Shown here one piece after another: positions 48,699 through 57,721 of a DNA stretch of 64,000 nucleotides (its first letter is position 1; the number at the start of each line of letters is the position of its first letter). The notes beneath the pieces are model-generated. The model searched no databases and was not told where the DNA came from. It saw nothing but the letters and a program-made list of their open reading frames with translations. The DNA is from UBA2767 sp965228625 (lineage in GTDB: Bacteria; Pseudomonadota; Alphaproteobacteria; Rhizobiales; Methyloligellaceae), in contig OZ245829.1 in the NCBI GenBank assembly GCA_965228625.1, positions 744,001 through 808,000 of the forward strand, read 5' to 3'. The position numbers and the translations under genes were made by a program.

Positions 48699-49217
48699 TT
48701 ACGCCGCTTCACCTTGACTGGCCTTCGCCGAAAGCACGCGCGCCAACTGACCTCCCGGTGCAGAGACAACCTGGGCAATCTTGCCCGCGGGTGCCTGCAA
48801 CAGGCCGACCAGCTTGCCGCGCAATTCATCGAGCGAGGGCAGGCTTGCCAGCGATTTCACGCCGTTGGGGTCCAAAGCTGTCGCACCCATGGTGCCGCCG
48901 AGGATCACGAGCTTCTCGTTCTCCTTCGCAAAATTGACGGCGACCTTCGGTGCGGCGACGGGATCTTCGGAATAGGTGATGCAGGTCGGGCCTGCAAACA
49001 ACTCCGAGATACCGCTTACCTCGGTCCCTTCGAGCGCGAGTTTCGCAAGGCGGTTTTTCGCAACCCTGACCTGGGCGCCGGCCTCGCGGGCACGACGCCT
49101 CAAATCGGTCATCTCGGAAACCGACAGGCCCGAGTAGTGGGCGACGACAATGACGCCCGTGTTGGAAAACACCTCGTGAAGCGAAGCAACGACTTCACTC
49201 TTCTGCGCTCTATCCAA
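48699..49217 (-). CDS. rplJ: 50S ribosomal protein L10
   Basis: The 172-residue stalk-base protein has [40 protein letters not shown] and a C-terminal helix [27 protein letters not shown] that binds L7/L12 dimers. The start is TTG at 49217 with GGAGAGA upstream, an uncommon start codon for this gene that could tune its rate. A 380-nt leader separates it from rplA. Confidence 0.96.
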   Translation of the reverse strand: MDRAQKSEVVASLHEVFSNTGVIVVAHYSGLSVSEMTDLRRRAREAGAQVRVAKNRLAKLALEGTEVSGISELFAGPTCITYSEDPVAAPKVAVNFAKENEKLVILGGTMGATALDPNGVKSLASLPSLDELRGKLVGLLQAPAGKIAQVVSAPGGQLARVLSAKASQGEAA

Positions 49218-49597
49218 CTGCTCTCTCCAGTTGTGCAGGCCCGGACAACTTCCAATGCCTGCGTTTCACGTTGCCACTGATGACGCCTCTGGCCGGCAGC
49301 CGAGACGCCCCAATGGCGCTCGTTTGCCTGTCCGCCCCGCCCCGACACATTGCCGGGCGCGGCGCGTTCTACGAGGTTCAAACCAAAGCCGGTTCGTCCG
49401 GCATTCAGTTCGTCTCCCGTCTCATGCAGGCCCGTCTTCGTGCTTTCAGGGCAACGGCCCGTGGGCACTCGGACTTGGCTTAAGCTGCTTGTTGCAGCAC
49501 CCGCAATCTCGGACAGGTCCGGTCTGAAGCAAGACTCGTGTAATGTCTTCAGACCGTTTCGACGGCGCAATGCGCCGCTGAAACTCAAAAAGCCTCC
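49218..49597 (-). promoter_or_regulatory. rplJ leader region (L10 autoregulation candidate)
   Basis: This 380-nt non-coding stretch between rplA and rplJ matches the position of the L10 leader, an mRNA element bound by L10 with L7/L12 in other bacteria. I see a near-palindrome CGGCGCA-N-TGCGCCG at 49563-49577 just after rplA, and GC-rich complementary stretches further on. An open frame crossing it is a shadow. The assignment rests on position, not on a recognised consensus. Confidence 0.4.
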
Positions 49598-50296
49598 TTA
49601 CCCCGGCATCACGCTCGAGGGCTCGATCTTCACGCCCGGCCCCATCGTCGAACTGATGGCCACGCGTTTGACAAACGTTCCCTTGGCGCCCGACGGTTTG
49701 GCCTTGGCCACCGCGTCGGCGAACGCCTTGATATTCTCGACCAGCGCATCTTCGGAAAAACTCGCCTTGCCGACCCCGGCATGGAGTATTCCGGCCTTCT
49801 CGACGCGAAACTCCACGGCGCCGCCCTTGGCGCCCTTCACGGCGTCGGTCACGTCGGCAGTCACCGTGCCAACCTTCGGGTTCGGCATCAGGTTGCGCGG
49901 ACCCAGCACCTTCCCGAGCTTGCCGACGACCGGCATCATGTCCGGCGTCGCGATACAGCGGTCGAAATCGATCTTGCCCTTCTGCACGTCTTCGGCGAGT
50001 TCCTCGGCACCGACGATGTCGGCACCCGCGGCCTTCGCCTCTTCCGCCTTGTCGCCCCTGGCGAACACGGCAACGCGCACCGACCGTCCGGAACCGTTCG
50101 GCAGGTTCACCACGCCGCGCACCATCTGGTCCGCATGGCGCGGATCGACGCCCAGGTTCATGGCGATCTCGACGGTCTCGTCAAACTTCGTCTTGGCATT
50201 CTCCTTGACCAGCTTGACTGCTTCCTCGAGCGCATACTGGGTGTTGCGGTCGACGACCTCGCGCGACTTGCGCATGCGTTTTCCTTCATGTGCCAT
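49598..50296 (-). CDS. rplA: 50S ribosomal protein L1
   Basis: The 232-residue protein has [36 protein letters not shown], the second-domain [42 protein letters not shown] stretch, and the family end [14 protein letters not shown]1 forms the mobile stalk near the E site and represses rplKA in E. coli. It lies 5 nt after rplK. Confidence 0.98.
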   Translation of the reverse strand: MAHEGKRMRKSREVVDRNTQYALEEAVKLVKENAKTKFDETVEIAMNLGVDPRHADQMVRGVVNLPNGSGRSVRVAVFARGDKAEEAKAAGADIVGAEELAEDVQKGKIDFDRCIATPDMMPVVGKLGKVLGPRNLMPNPKVGTVTADVTDAVKGAKGGAVEFRVEKAGILHAGVGKASFSEDALVENIKAFADAVAKAKPSGAKGTFVKRVAISSTMGPGVKIEPSSVMPG

Positions 50297-50301
50297 CGCC
50301 G

Positions 50302-50730
50302 TTACCCCTGCACCTGAAGACCCATGGAACGGGCCGATCCGGCAATGATCTTCATCGCCTGTTCCACCGAGTTCGCGTTCAGATCCTGCATTTTCGCCTC
50401 GGCGATCTCCTTGAGCTGCGCCTGCGTAACGCTGCCGGCCACTTCGATGCCCGGCGTCTGCGATCCCTTGTTCAGGCGCGCGGCCTTCTTCAGGAAGTAG
50501 GATGCCGGCGGTGTCTTCGTCTCGAACGTGAACGACTTGTCCTGGTAGATCGTGATGATCGTCGGGATCGGCGCGCCGGGATCCATGTTCTGGCTGGCCG
50601 CGTTGAACGCCTTGCAGAACTCCATGATGTTCAGGCCGCGCTGACCCAGCGCAGGACCGATCGGGGGCGACGGATTCGCCTGCCCCGCCGGGACCTGCAG
50701 TTTCAAATATCCTTCAATCTTCTTTGCCAT
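50302..50730 (-). CDS. rplK: 50S ribosomal protein L11
   Basis: The 142-residue protein has [48 protein letters not shown] and the C-terminal rRNA-binding domain with [15 protein letters not shown]. Proline residues of the thiostrepton-binding region are intact. It lies 104 nt after nusG; no convincing promoter was seen in that gap. Confidence 0.98.
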   Translation of the reverse strand: MAKKIEGYLKLQVPAGQANPSPPIGPALGQRGLNIMEFCKAFNAASQNMDPGAPIPTIITIYQDKSFTFETKTPPASYFLKKAARLNKGSQTPGIEVAGSVTQAQLKEIAEAKMQDLNANSVEQAMKIIAGSARSMGLQVQG

Positions 50731-50834
50731 TTCTCTTTCCCTGTTGAGCCGACGTGGCGGCTTCTATTTCAAGGGTTTGTGGTCGCGAGCTTACAGAGTG
50801 TGGCAGCACTCCGATCACTCTCCCACGCAACCGG

Positions 50835-51365
50835 TCAGAGCTTTTCGACCTGACCGTACTCAAGCTCGACCGGTGTCGCCCGGCCGAAGATCGACACGGC
50901 CACCTTGAGCCGCGCCCGTTCCTCGTCGACTTCCTCGACGAGACCGTTGAACGATGCGAACGGGCCGTCGGCCACGCGCACCTGTTCGCCAACTTCAAAC
51001 GCCACGGACGGCTTCGGCCGCTCAACGCCTTCCTGCACCTGCTGCAGGATGCGCATCGCCTCGTCTTCCGAGATCGGGATCGGCTTCTTGTCCGTTCCGA
51101 GAAAGCCGGTCACCTTCGGCGTATTCTTGACCAGGTGATAGGTCTGGTCGTCCATGTCCATCTTCACCAGCACGTAACCGGGAAAGAACTTCCGTTCCGC
51201 GTTGACCTTGCGGCCGCGGCGCATCTCGACGACCTCTTCCATCGGAACCAGCACTTCCTCGAACTTGTCGCCGAGACCGGCGGCAAGCGCCCGTTCCTTG
51301 ATGGAACCGGCCACCTTGCGCTCGAAGTTCGAGTAGGCGTGTACGATGTACCACTGTTTCGTCAT
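50835..51365 (-). CDS. nusG: transcription termination/antitermination factor NusG
   Basis: The 176-residue factor has the NGN domain (WYIVHAYSNFERKVAGSIKERA, then FFPGYVLVKMDM) and a C-terminal KOW domain (VGEQVRVADGPFASFNGLVEEVDEE). It couples RNA polymerase to ribosomes via S10 and to Rho. The ATG at 51365 is the family start; the frame runs on upstream through secE as a shadow. It follows secE by 35 nt. Confidence 0.97.
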   Translation of the reverse strand: MTKQWYIVHAYSNFERKVAGSIKERALAAGLGDKFEEVLVPMEEVVEMRRGRKVNAERKFFPGYVLVKMDMDDQTYHLVKNTPKVTGFLGTDKKPIPISEDEAMRILQQVQEGVERPKPSVAFEVGEQVRVADGPFASFNGLVEEVDEERARLKVAVSIFGRATPVELEYGQVEKL

Positions 51366-51400
51366 TGCTTCGCTCTGCCGCCGCGGCGCCTGCCTGAAAC

Positions 51401-51592
51401 CTACCGGCCCAACACCGCGCTCACGACCATGTTCAGCACGGTATCGGCCGCAAGAAAGAAAATGGCCGCGAGGAACACCATGATCATCACCATGATCGTG
51501 GTGATGATCGTTTCTTTCCGCGTCGGCCACGTTACCTTCGAGGTTTCCGACCGCACCTGCTCGATAAATTCAATCGGGTTTGTCTTGGCCAT
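51401..51592 (-). CDS. secE: SecE preprotein translocase subunit
   Basis: A 63-residue short-form SecE: NPIEFIEQVRSETSKVTWPTRKET, the conserved amphipathic segment, then one membrane helix IITTIMVMIMVFLAAIFFLAADTVL. It clamps SecY. The ATG at 51592 is chosen over an upstream frame because it gives the standard MAKTNP start. It lies between tRNA-Trp and nusG. Confidence 0.95.
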   Translation of the reverse strand: MAKTNPIEFIEQVRSETSKVTWPTRKETIITTIMVMIMVFLAAIFFLAADTVLNMVVSAVLGR

Positions 51593-51684
51593 TTCCGTTT
51601 GCGTCCTGTCACCTGTTTGCCTCGGCATATCCGAGGCGATACTCAAACTTTCTTGTTTACGCTCCGCCGGAGCGACCTGCCGCC

Positions 51685-51761
51685 TGGCAGGAGTGGAGGG
51701 ACTCGAACCCCCAACCCCCGGTTTTGGAGACCGGTGCTCTAGCCAATTGAGCTACACTCCT
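51685..51761 (-). tRNA. tRNA-Trp (CCA anticodon)
   Basis: Leftward, a 77-nt cloverleaf: acceptor AGGAGTG pairs with CACTCCT, D-arm GCTCAATTGGCTAGAGC, anticodon loop CTCCAAA within stem CCGGT/ACCGG, T-arm with GGTTCGAGTC, and encoded CCA end. It lies between tuf2 and secE, a common bacterial position. Confidence 0.97.
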
Positions 51762-51820
51762 ATTGTCCCAACAAAAGGCCTCACTTGAACCACACATTTG
51801 CTCGATCCCGGCTCATTGTT

Positions 51821-53044
<1,224 letters not shown>

Positions 53045-53103
53045 GTAATCTCTTCGTACCTACTGTTGTCCGTTCTGTTTGCGATCAGGCTCGCCGTGTC
53101 CCT

Positions 53104-53177
53104 TGGAGCGGGTGAAGGGAATCGAACCCTCGTCGTCAGCTTGGAAGGCTGCTGCTCTACCATTGAGCTACACCCGC
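53104..53177 (-). tRNA. tRNA-Gly (TCC anticodon)
   Basis: Leftward 74-nt cloverleaf: acceptor GCGGGTG/CACCCGC, D-arm GCTCAATGGTAGAGC, anticodon loop CTTCCAA in stem CAGC/GCTG, T-arm GGTTCGATTC, encoded CCA. It reads GGA/GGG codons and lies 64 nt upstream of tuf2. Confidence 0.97.
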
Positions 53178-53273
53178 TTACTTCAAGAGAATCCGAATTC
53201 CGAAACCTCAACTGGGCCTGTGCCGACCTCATTCCGCCTTTCGAGGCCGTTTTCTTCGTTTTGTCCTCCGAGC

Positions 53274-53358
53274 TGGTGGAGGGGGTTGGATTCGAACCAA
53301 CGTAGGCATAGCCAACGGGTTTACAGCCCGTCCCCTTTAACCACTCGGGCACCCCTCC
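53274..53358 (-). tRNA. tRNA-Tyr (GTA anticodon)
   Basis: An 85-nt class II tRNA with acceptor GGAGGGG, anticodon loop CTGTAAA in stem CGGG/CCCG, a long variable arm, T-arm GGTTCGAATCC and encoded CCA. It is the first gene of the tRNA-Tyr, tRNA-Gly, tuf2, tRNA-Trp, secE, nusG unit. Confidence 0.97.
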
Positions 53359-53383
53359 TCAAACCGGAAATTTGTCCACACAG

Positions 53384-53410
53384 AAAAGCCCCGCCGGAGA
53401 CCGGCAGGGG
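53384..53410 (-). terminator. GC-rich hairpin with T-run in tRNA-Tyr leader
   Basis: Leftward, CCCC-(TG)-CCGG-TCT-CCGG-CGGGG folds into a 9-bp stem with one bulge, followed by CTTTTC. It starts about 6 nt after the predicted transcription start and ends about 25 nt before tRNA-Tyr, so it may attenuate, or merely mark the 5' leader removed by processing. Confidence 0.45.
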
Positions 53411-53422
53411 AGTGCAAAGAGC

Positions 53423-53451
53423 GTTATCGGAATTGGGGGCCCTCCTGTCAA
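53423..53451 (-). promoter_or_regulatory. promoter of the tRNA-Tyr-tRNA-Gly-tuf2 unit
   Basis: Reading leftward: consensus TTGACA (53451-53446), exactly 17 nt, then GATAAC (53428-53423). It is the best promoter match seen in the window and sits 65 nt upstream of tRNA-Tyr, as expected for a strong stable-RNA/EF-Tu promoter. Confidence 0.75.
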
Positions 53452-53637
53452 CCGCAAAACAAAGAAAACAATCAAAAAATCGCCAATCTGACCACTGCGA
53501 CGATGCAGTTGTCCGGCGCTGTCGCTTATGCGAGCCGGAACGGCGCCGATATCGCCGTCCGTGCGATCGGCCGCGAGCGCAGCGCGATGCTGCGTCCGCC
53601 TTGCTCTTGGCGATTGCCAGCACTATCACTCAATTCC

Positions 53638-54408
53638 ATGAAAAACCGAAGGAAATCCCGTGGCCCCAAAAAGGCCGACGCAACGCCCTCATCGACGGAG
53701 AGGATCTATGGCGTGCACGCGGTCAGTGCCGCCCTCGCCAATCCGAACCGGCAGGTTTCCGAGGTTTTCGCCACCCGCAACGGCCGGGCGCGGCTGACGG
53801 AATCGATTGAACCGCACACCTCCGTCACCGAAGTCAGGCCAGACGACCTGACGCGCAGGCTCGAACGCGACGCCGTCCACCAGGGCGTAATGCTCGAAAC
53901 GGCGCCACTTGCGCAGCCTTTGCTTTCCGATATTCTCCTCACTGCGCCAGCACAGGGTCCGCTACTCGTGCTGGACCAGATCACCGATCCGCACAATCTG
54001 GGGGCGATCCTGCGTTCCGCCGCCGTCTTCGGTGCGCTGGGAGTCGTCATGACCCGCCGCAACAGCCCGCCGCTGGACGGTGTCGTCGCCAAGGCAGCAA
54101 GTGGCGCGGTCGAGCATGTCCCGATCGTTCTTGTCGCCAACCTGGCGCGCGCGCTGGACGAGATCGGGGATTCGGGATTTCAGCGTATCGGCCTTGACAG
54201 CGCGGCCGAACAAGCAATTGAAAAAACGGATATTTCTTTCCCTTGCGCCCTCGTGCTCGGGGCCGAACACAAGGGCCTGCGCCGCCTCACGCGGGAGAAT
54301 TGCGATCTGCTGTGCCGGCTGACAACGCCCGGGCCGATTTCAAGCCTGAACGTCTCTAATGCGGCCGCCGTCGCGATGTACGCGCTTGTGCTACGCACAA
54401 ACGGGTAA
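53638..54408 (+). CDS. rlmB: TrmH-family 23S rRNA Gm2251-type methyltransferase
   Basis: The 256-residue SPOUT enzyme has an N-terminal substrate-binding domain (YGVHAVSAALANPNRQVSEVFAT) and the knotted catalytic domain: LVLDQITDPHNLGAILRSA (motif 1), LVLGAEHKGLRRL (motif 2) and ISSLNVSNAAAVAMY (motif 3). RlmB methylates the ribose of G2251 in 23S rRNA. I take the ATG at 53638 with its basic MKNRRKSRGPKK start; the frame is open to 53503 but that part is not family-like. No clear ribosome site precedes it, possibly indicating leaderless or weak initiation. Confidence 0.88.
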   Translation: MKNRRKSRGPKKADATPSSTERIYGVHAVSAALANPNRQVSEVFATRNGRARLTESIEPHTSVTEVRPDDLTRRLERDAVHQGVMLETAPLAQPLLSDILLTAPAQGPLLVLDQITDPHNLGAILRSAAVFGALGVVMTRRNSPPLDGVVAKAASGAVEHVPIVLVANLARALDEIGDSGFQRIGLDSAAEQAIEKTDISFPCALVLGAEHKGLRRLTRENCDLLCRLTTPGPISSLNVSNAAAVAMYALVLRTNG

Positions 54409-54409
54409 G

Positions 54410-54445
54410 GTGCGGGCCTGATCACTCAGGGATCAGGACCCGCAC
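54410..54445. terminator. long hairpin between convergent rlmB and repeat-protein gene
   Basis: GTGCGGGCCTGATC (54410-54423) pairs with GATCAGGACCCGCAC (54431-54445) with a single extra base, around a 7-nt loop. It starts right after the rlmB stop. No T-run follows on either strand, so it is a stabilising or rho-independent-like end of uncertain type. Confidence 0.5.
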
Positions 54446-54493
54446 AAAGGTCAAACGTTCGAAACGAGATGGCGAAGCTTGCGCCGTTTCGGC

Positions 54494-54880
54494 CTACCAG
54501 TAACGGTAGTAGCTCCGAGAACCGCGGCGCTTGCGTTTCACGTAATAACGGCGCTTCTTATAGTACTTGCGCTTTCCATAGTACCTACGCTTCTTGTAGT
54601 ACTTGCGCTTTCCGTAATATCGCCGTTTTTTGTAGTAGCGACGCTTTCCGTAGTAACGACGCTTTCCGTAGTACCGGTAGGTCGGAGTGTAATATCCGTA
54701 GTAGTGCCGGCGGTACGGACGATAGTAGTAGCCATAGCCATAGTACGGCCGGTAGTAGGAACGGCCGTAACCACCACCATATCCGAACGAGATATAGACA
54801 CCCGCTTCCGCTTTCTCTGGTTTAGCAACAACCAAACTCAGCACGAACGCGAGCGCGAACAGAACGCTTCGCAACTTCAT
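54494..54880 (-). CDS. secreted Tyr/Arg/Lys-rich hexapeptide-repeat protein
   Basis: I do not recognise a family for this 128-residue protein. A signal peptide (1 to about 26, ending AEA) precedes a mature part in which 36 residues are Tyr. Residues 30-66 are Gly/Tyr/Arg-rich (FGYGGGYGRSYYRPYYGYG); residues 69-116 are eight tandem hexapeptides of form [RK]YY[GKV]KR; the end is RSYYRYW. A GGGAGG ribosome site lies 6 nt before the ATG, so it is a real gene despite low complexity. A periplasmic or surface role, for example binding anionic polymer or forming tyrosine cross-links, is inference only. Confidence 0.75.
   Translation of the reverse strand: MKLRSVLFALAFVLSLVVAKPEKAEAGVYISFGYGGGYGRSYYRPYYGYGYYYRPYRRHYYGYYTPTYRYYGKRRYYGKRRYYKKRRYYGKRKYYKKRRYYGKRKYYKKRRYYVKRKRRGSRSYYRYW
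54533..54676 (-). repeat. in-frame 18-bp tandem repeats (8 units)
   Basis: The DNA for residues 69-116 is eight 18-bp units; the last six pair into three 36-bp units encoding [RK]YYKKRRYY[GV]KR. Codon choice differs between units at third positions, so the array is not freshly duplicated. Confidence 0.85.
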
Positions 54881-55198
54881 TGACGCCTCCCTGCAGCATC
54901 AAGGTTTGACCCCCGGCACCATCAGACTAGCCGATGCGGCGGCCCGAGTCGCCCCCACCCCCCGCATTTGGTGAACGAATTGATCAATATTTCGGGATGT
55001 GAAATGTCGGACGCGTCGTGCATACGTACGAAAAAAGCTTAGAAACGTGAAGAATCTCAGCCATCCAGGACAACAGGTGTTGTGAGCGGCACTTTTTTGA
55101 ACTAACAGGTCGTCACAGGCGCACCGACGGTGAAACGTTGCCCGTCGACCCGCAAACGGGTTCGAAAACGGGCCAGCAAAGTTCGAAACCAGAAATCT
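54881..55198. other. intergenic stretch without a recognised gene
   Basis: The 318 nt between the repeat-protein gene and tRNA-Thr hold no convincing ORF. The first part (54900-55040) probably contains the leftward promoter of the repeat gene; a short inverted repeat CCCG-TCGACCCGCAAA-CGGG lies at 55141-55160, and the remainder should hold the tRNA-Thr promoter. No strong -35/-10 pair stood out. Confidence 0.5.
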
Positions 55199-55274
55199 GC
55201 CGGCTTAGCTCAGGTGGTAGAGCGGCTGATTTGTAATCAGTAGGTCGGGGGTTCGAGTCCTCCAGCCGGCACCA
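55199..55274 (+). tRNA. tRNA-Thr (TGT anticodon)
   Basis: A 76-nt cloverleaf: acceptor GCCGGCT/AGCCGGC, D-arm GCTCAGGTGGTAGAGC, anticodon loop TTTGTAA in stem CTGAT/ATCAG, T-arm GGTTCGAGTCC, encoded CCA. It reads ACA/ACG codons. It is on the opposite strand from the other three tRNA genes. Confidence 0.97.
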
Positions 55275-55424
55275 TCACCCTCTCTCCAATCTCATTCCGC
55301 GACGAACGCTGCGGCCGCACGTAGCAGTTGCAAAACATGACGTGTATGTGACAAACCTGACCTCGCGTGCTGACGCTTTCGCGGGTCAGGGCGCGAACAG
55401 ACGCGAGTTGCGGGGAGCAAAACT

Positions 55425-56297
55425 GTGTCGGCGGCTTCAAATCGCGGCACGGATGTGCGCGACGAAACGCGACTGCGATCCGAGGGTCCATGCATCCCGG
55501 CGGACCGTTGGACGTGGGGTGTATTTGTTCGTCTCCACGTCATCGCCGGGTTGCTGATTGCAAGCTGGATCCTGCCGGTCACCCGGTCCGCATGGAATCT
55601 GCTTGACGTTGCCGTGTTTCGTGCGCTGAACGGCTTACTGGCACTTGGAGATGGATGGCTGGTGTTCTGGGCCGCGGCCAATCACCGATCCGTCGACCTG
55701 TTCTCCGGCTCATTGTGCGCAGCGATCATCATCTGGTGGGTTTGGGGCGAACGGCGCGAGGTCCAGAACATGCGCGCGGCATCGCTTGGTGCGCTGGCGA
55801 TTCCCCTTCTGGTCATCCCGTTTACCGTCCATCTCCTGATCAGGACCGTTCTCCCGTTTCAGCGTCACTCACCCACACTGGTCATCGACGATGCGTTGCG
55901 CTTTTCGGAGCTGGCGCCGGGCCTCGGGACGAAGGACATCTCCATCTACAGCTTTCCCGGGGACCATGCCTTCATTCTCTTTTCGATCACGTTCTTCTTC
56001 TGGTTCTATGCCGCGCGCAGGTTCACTCTGGCGATGCTGGCCATTGCGATTGCCTTCAGCCTGCCGCGACTTGTCGGAGGTGCCCATTGGCTCACGGACG
56101 ATATCGTCGGTGGCATCGCGCCGGCGTTGATCGTGGTCGCATGGGTCTGTGCAACCCCGTTCGCCTACCGTGTGTCGAAGCTTCTCCTGCCGCTCGTCGA
56201 CAAGGCGGTCGCGCTCATTCCCGAACGACTATGGATTCCCGACTACACGACAATCCGTGCAGCGGACCGCGAGGCGGCACCGACGAAACGTCCCTGA
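55425..56297 (+). CDS. PAP2-family membrane phosphatase
   Basis: A 290-residue protein with about six membrane helices. The PAP2 active-site motifs are YSFPGDHAFILF (around residues 184-195; variant of PSGH with a catalytic His) and LPRLVGGAHWLTDDIVGG (around 212-230; SR..G.H...D type). Such enzymes remove phosphate from lipid phosphates such as undecaprenyl pyrophosphate or lipid A. The start is GTG at 55425 with a GGGGAG site about 8 nt upstream. It precedes the polysaccharide genes and may serve carrier-lipid recycling, which is inference. Confidence 0.82.
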   Translation: MSAASNRGTDVRDETRLRSEGPCIPADRWTWGVFVRLHVIAGLLIASWILPVTRSAWNLLDVAVFRALNGLLALGDGWLVFWAAANHRSVDLFSGSLCAAIIIWWVWGERREVQNMRAASLGALAIPLLVIPFTVHLLIRTVLPFQRHSPTLVIDDALRFSELAPGLGTKDISIYSFPGDHAFILFSITFFFWFYAARRFTLAMLAIAIAFSLPRLVGGAHWLTDDIVGGIAPALIVVAWVCATPFAYRVSKLLLPLVDKAVALIPERLWIPDYTTIRAADREAAPTKRP

Positions 56298-56521
56298 ACC
56301 GGACGCGACGGCGGCGACGCATATGTTAGCGTCGGCGATCCCCTTGCCGGGCCACGCCCTGCTTCGCTTTCACGATTAATGTTAACGCCGGATACTGCTT
56401 ACAAAACCCGGCAATTCCCGGTTGAATTTGAGCCGACCTGAGCTGTCGTTTTCGCTAGAGCGGCGGCGTTCCTTGTGCGGAATCCGAGGGTCGAAACATC
56501 ACTGATCGGCACAAAGATCAT

Positions 56522-57682
56522 ATGAAGTTGGGGCCCATGAAGGTTGCGTTCTACAAGCATCAGCTCAGCGCGAAAAATGCCGACTCCGTCGCCGCGGTTC
56601 TCGAGACGCCGATCCTGACGTCAGGCCAGGTCGGACGCGATGTCGAGGCGCAGCTCAGCGCGTTCTTCGGCGTGCCTCATGCCCTGTTGACCAATAGCTG
56701 GACGAACGGCGCACTGGCGACCTTGCTGGCGCTCGGTATCCGGCCCGGCGATGAAGTCATCGTCCCGGCCATGACGTTCATTGCCACGGCGAACGTGGCC
56801 GAACTTCTCGGCGCCAAACCCGTCTTTGCCGATGTCTGTCCGGAGACCCTGCTGATGACGCCGGACGCCATCAAGCAGGCTTTGACCGACAAGACGCGGG
56901 CCGTGATACCGGTCCATCTCTACGGCCAGATGGTCGATATCGCTGCCGTCCGCGCGGTTGTCGGGCCGGACGTTCACATCGTCGAGGACTGCGCCCATTG
57001 CTTTGAAGGTGCGCTCCATGGCGACCGCCCGGGCGCATACTCCGACGCGGCGATCTTTTCATTCTATGCCACGAAGAATGTGACCTGCGGCGAAGGCGGC
57101 GCCGTCATCACACGCAGCGGCGCCCTGGCGGCCAGGCTGGCAACCACCCGCCTGCACGGCATGTCGGCCGGTGCCGTCGACCGGTTTCGCAAGCAGAAAT
57201 ACAATCACTGGGACATGGTGAGCCTCGGCGTGAAGGCCAACCTCCCCGATCTTCAGGCGGCGTTGCTGCCTCATCAGATCCGCGTTGTCGAGGAGAAGCT
57301 CGCGCGCCGTGATGAGATCGCGCGAACCTACGAGACGGCCTTCGCTTCCGATGAACGCATACGCCTCCAGTCGCCGGTACCGGGGGCACGTCATGCGCGG
57401 CATCTGTTTCCAATCTGTGTCGACGAGACGATCCGCGACGATCTCATCCTGGCGCTGAACGCGGCCGGCGTGGGCTGCACCGTCAACTACCGCAGCGTGC
57501 CGACGCTCAAATACTACCGCGAGAGATACGGGTACGGTCCGAATGACCACATCCACGCACACATATGGGGAGAAGGCACGATCAGCCTGCCGCTCTATCC
57601 CACGCTGAAAAGCGACGAGCAGGAACACGTTATCGAAACGCTCCGGCGCGAGCTTAACCGTCTCACGCGCAAGGCCGCGTAA
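56522..57682 (+). CDS. DegT/DnrJ/EryC1/StrS-family sugar aminotransferase
   Basis: A 386-residue PLP enzyme: TNSWTNGALATLLALGI (PLP phosphate loop), VPAMTFIATANVAELLGAKPVFADV, VEDCAHCFEGA (Asp156 contacts the pyridine nitrogen) and FSFYATKNVTCGEGGAV with the Schiff-base Lys185. It transfers an amino group to a nucleotide keto-sugar. The start is ATG at 56522 or 56537; neither has a strong ribosome site, and 56537 fits the family start slightly better. It is 39 nt upstream of the epimerase gene and probably shares its transcript. Confidence 0.9.
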   Translation: MKLGPMKVAFYKHQLSAKNADSVAAVLETPILTSGQVGRDVEAQLSAFFGVPHALLTNSWTNGALATLLALGIRPGDEVIVPAMTFIATANVAELLGAKPVFADVCPETLLMTPDAIKQALTDKTRAVIPVHLYGQMVDIAAVRAVVGPDVHIVEDCAHCFEGALHGDRPGAYSDAAIFSFYATKNVTCGEGGAVITRSGALAARLATTRLHGMSAGAVDRFRKQKYNHWDMVSLGVKANLPDLQAALLPHQIRVVEEKLARRDEIARTYETAFASDERIRLQSPVPGARHARHLFPICVDETIRDDLILALNAAGVGCTVNYRSVPTLKYYRERYGYGPNDHIHAHIWGEGTISLPLYPTLKSDEQEHVIETLRRELNRLTRKAA

Positions 57683-57721
57683 CGCAATGAAGCGGCACAA
57701 GGCATGAGTGGGAGGTAAGTT

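Noticed and set aside
49109..49588. Leftward ORF in the rplA-rplJ gap
   Set aside because: It overlaps the start of rplJ in another frame, has no family similarity, and fits the position of an RNA leader better.
54533..54676. CRISPR-like array
   Set aside because: The 18-bp units are contiguous, in frame and lack spacers; they are coding repeats.
55655..56329. Second rightward frame inside the PAP2 gene
   Set aside because: The other frame has membrane helices and both PAP2 motifs; this one is Arg/His-rich shadow.
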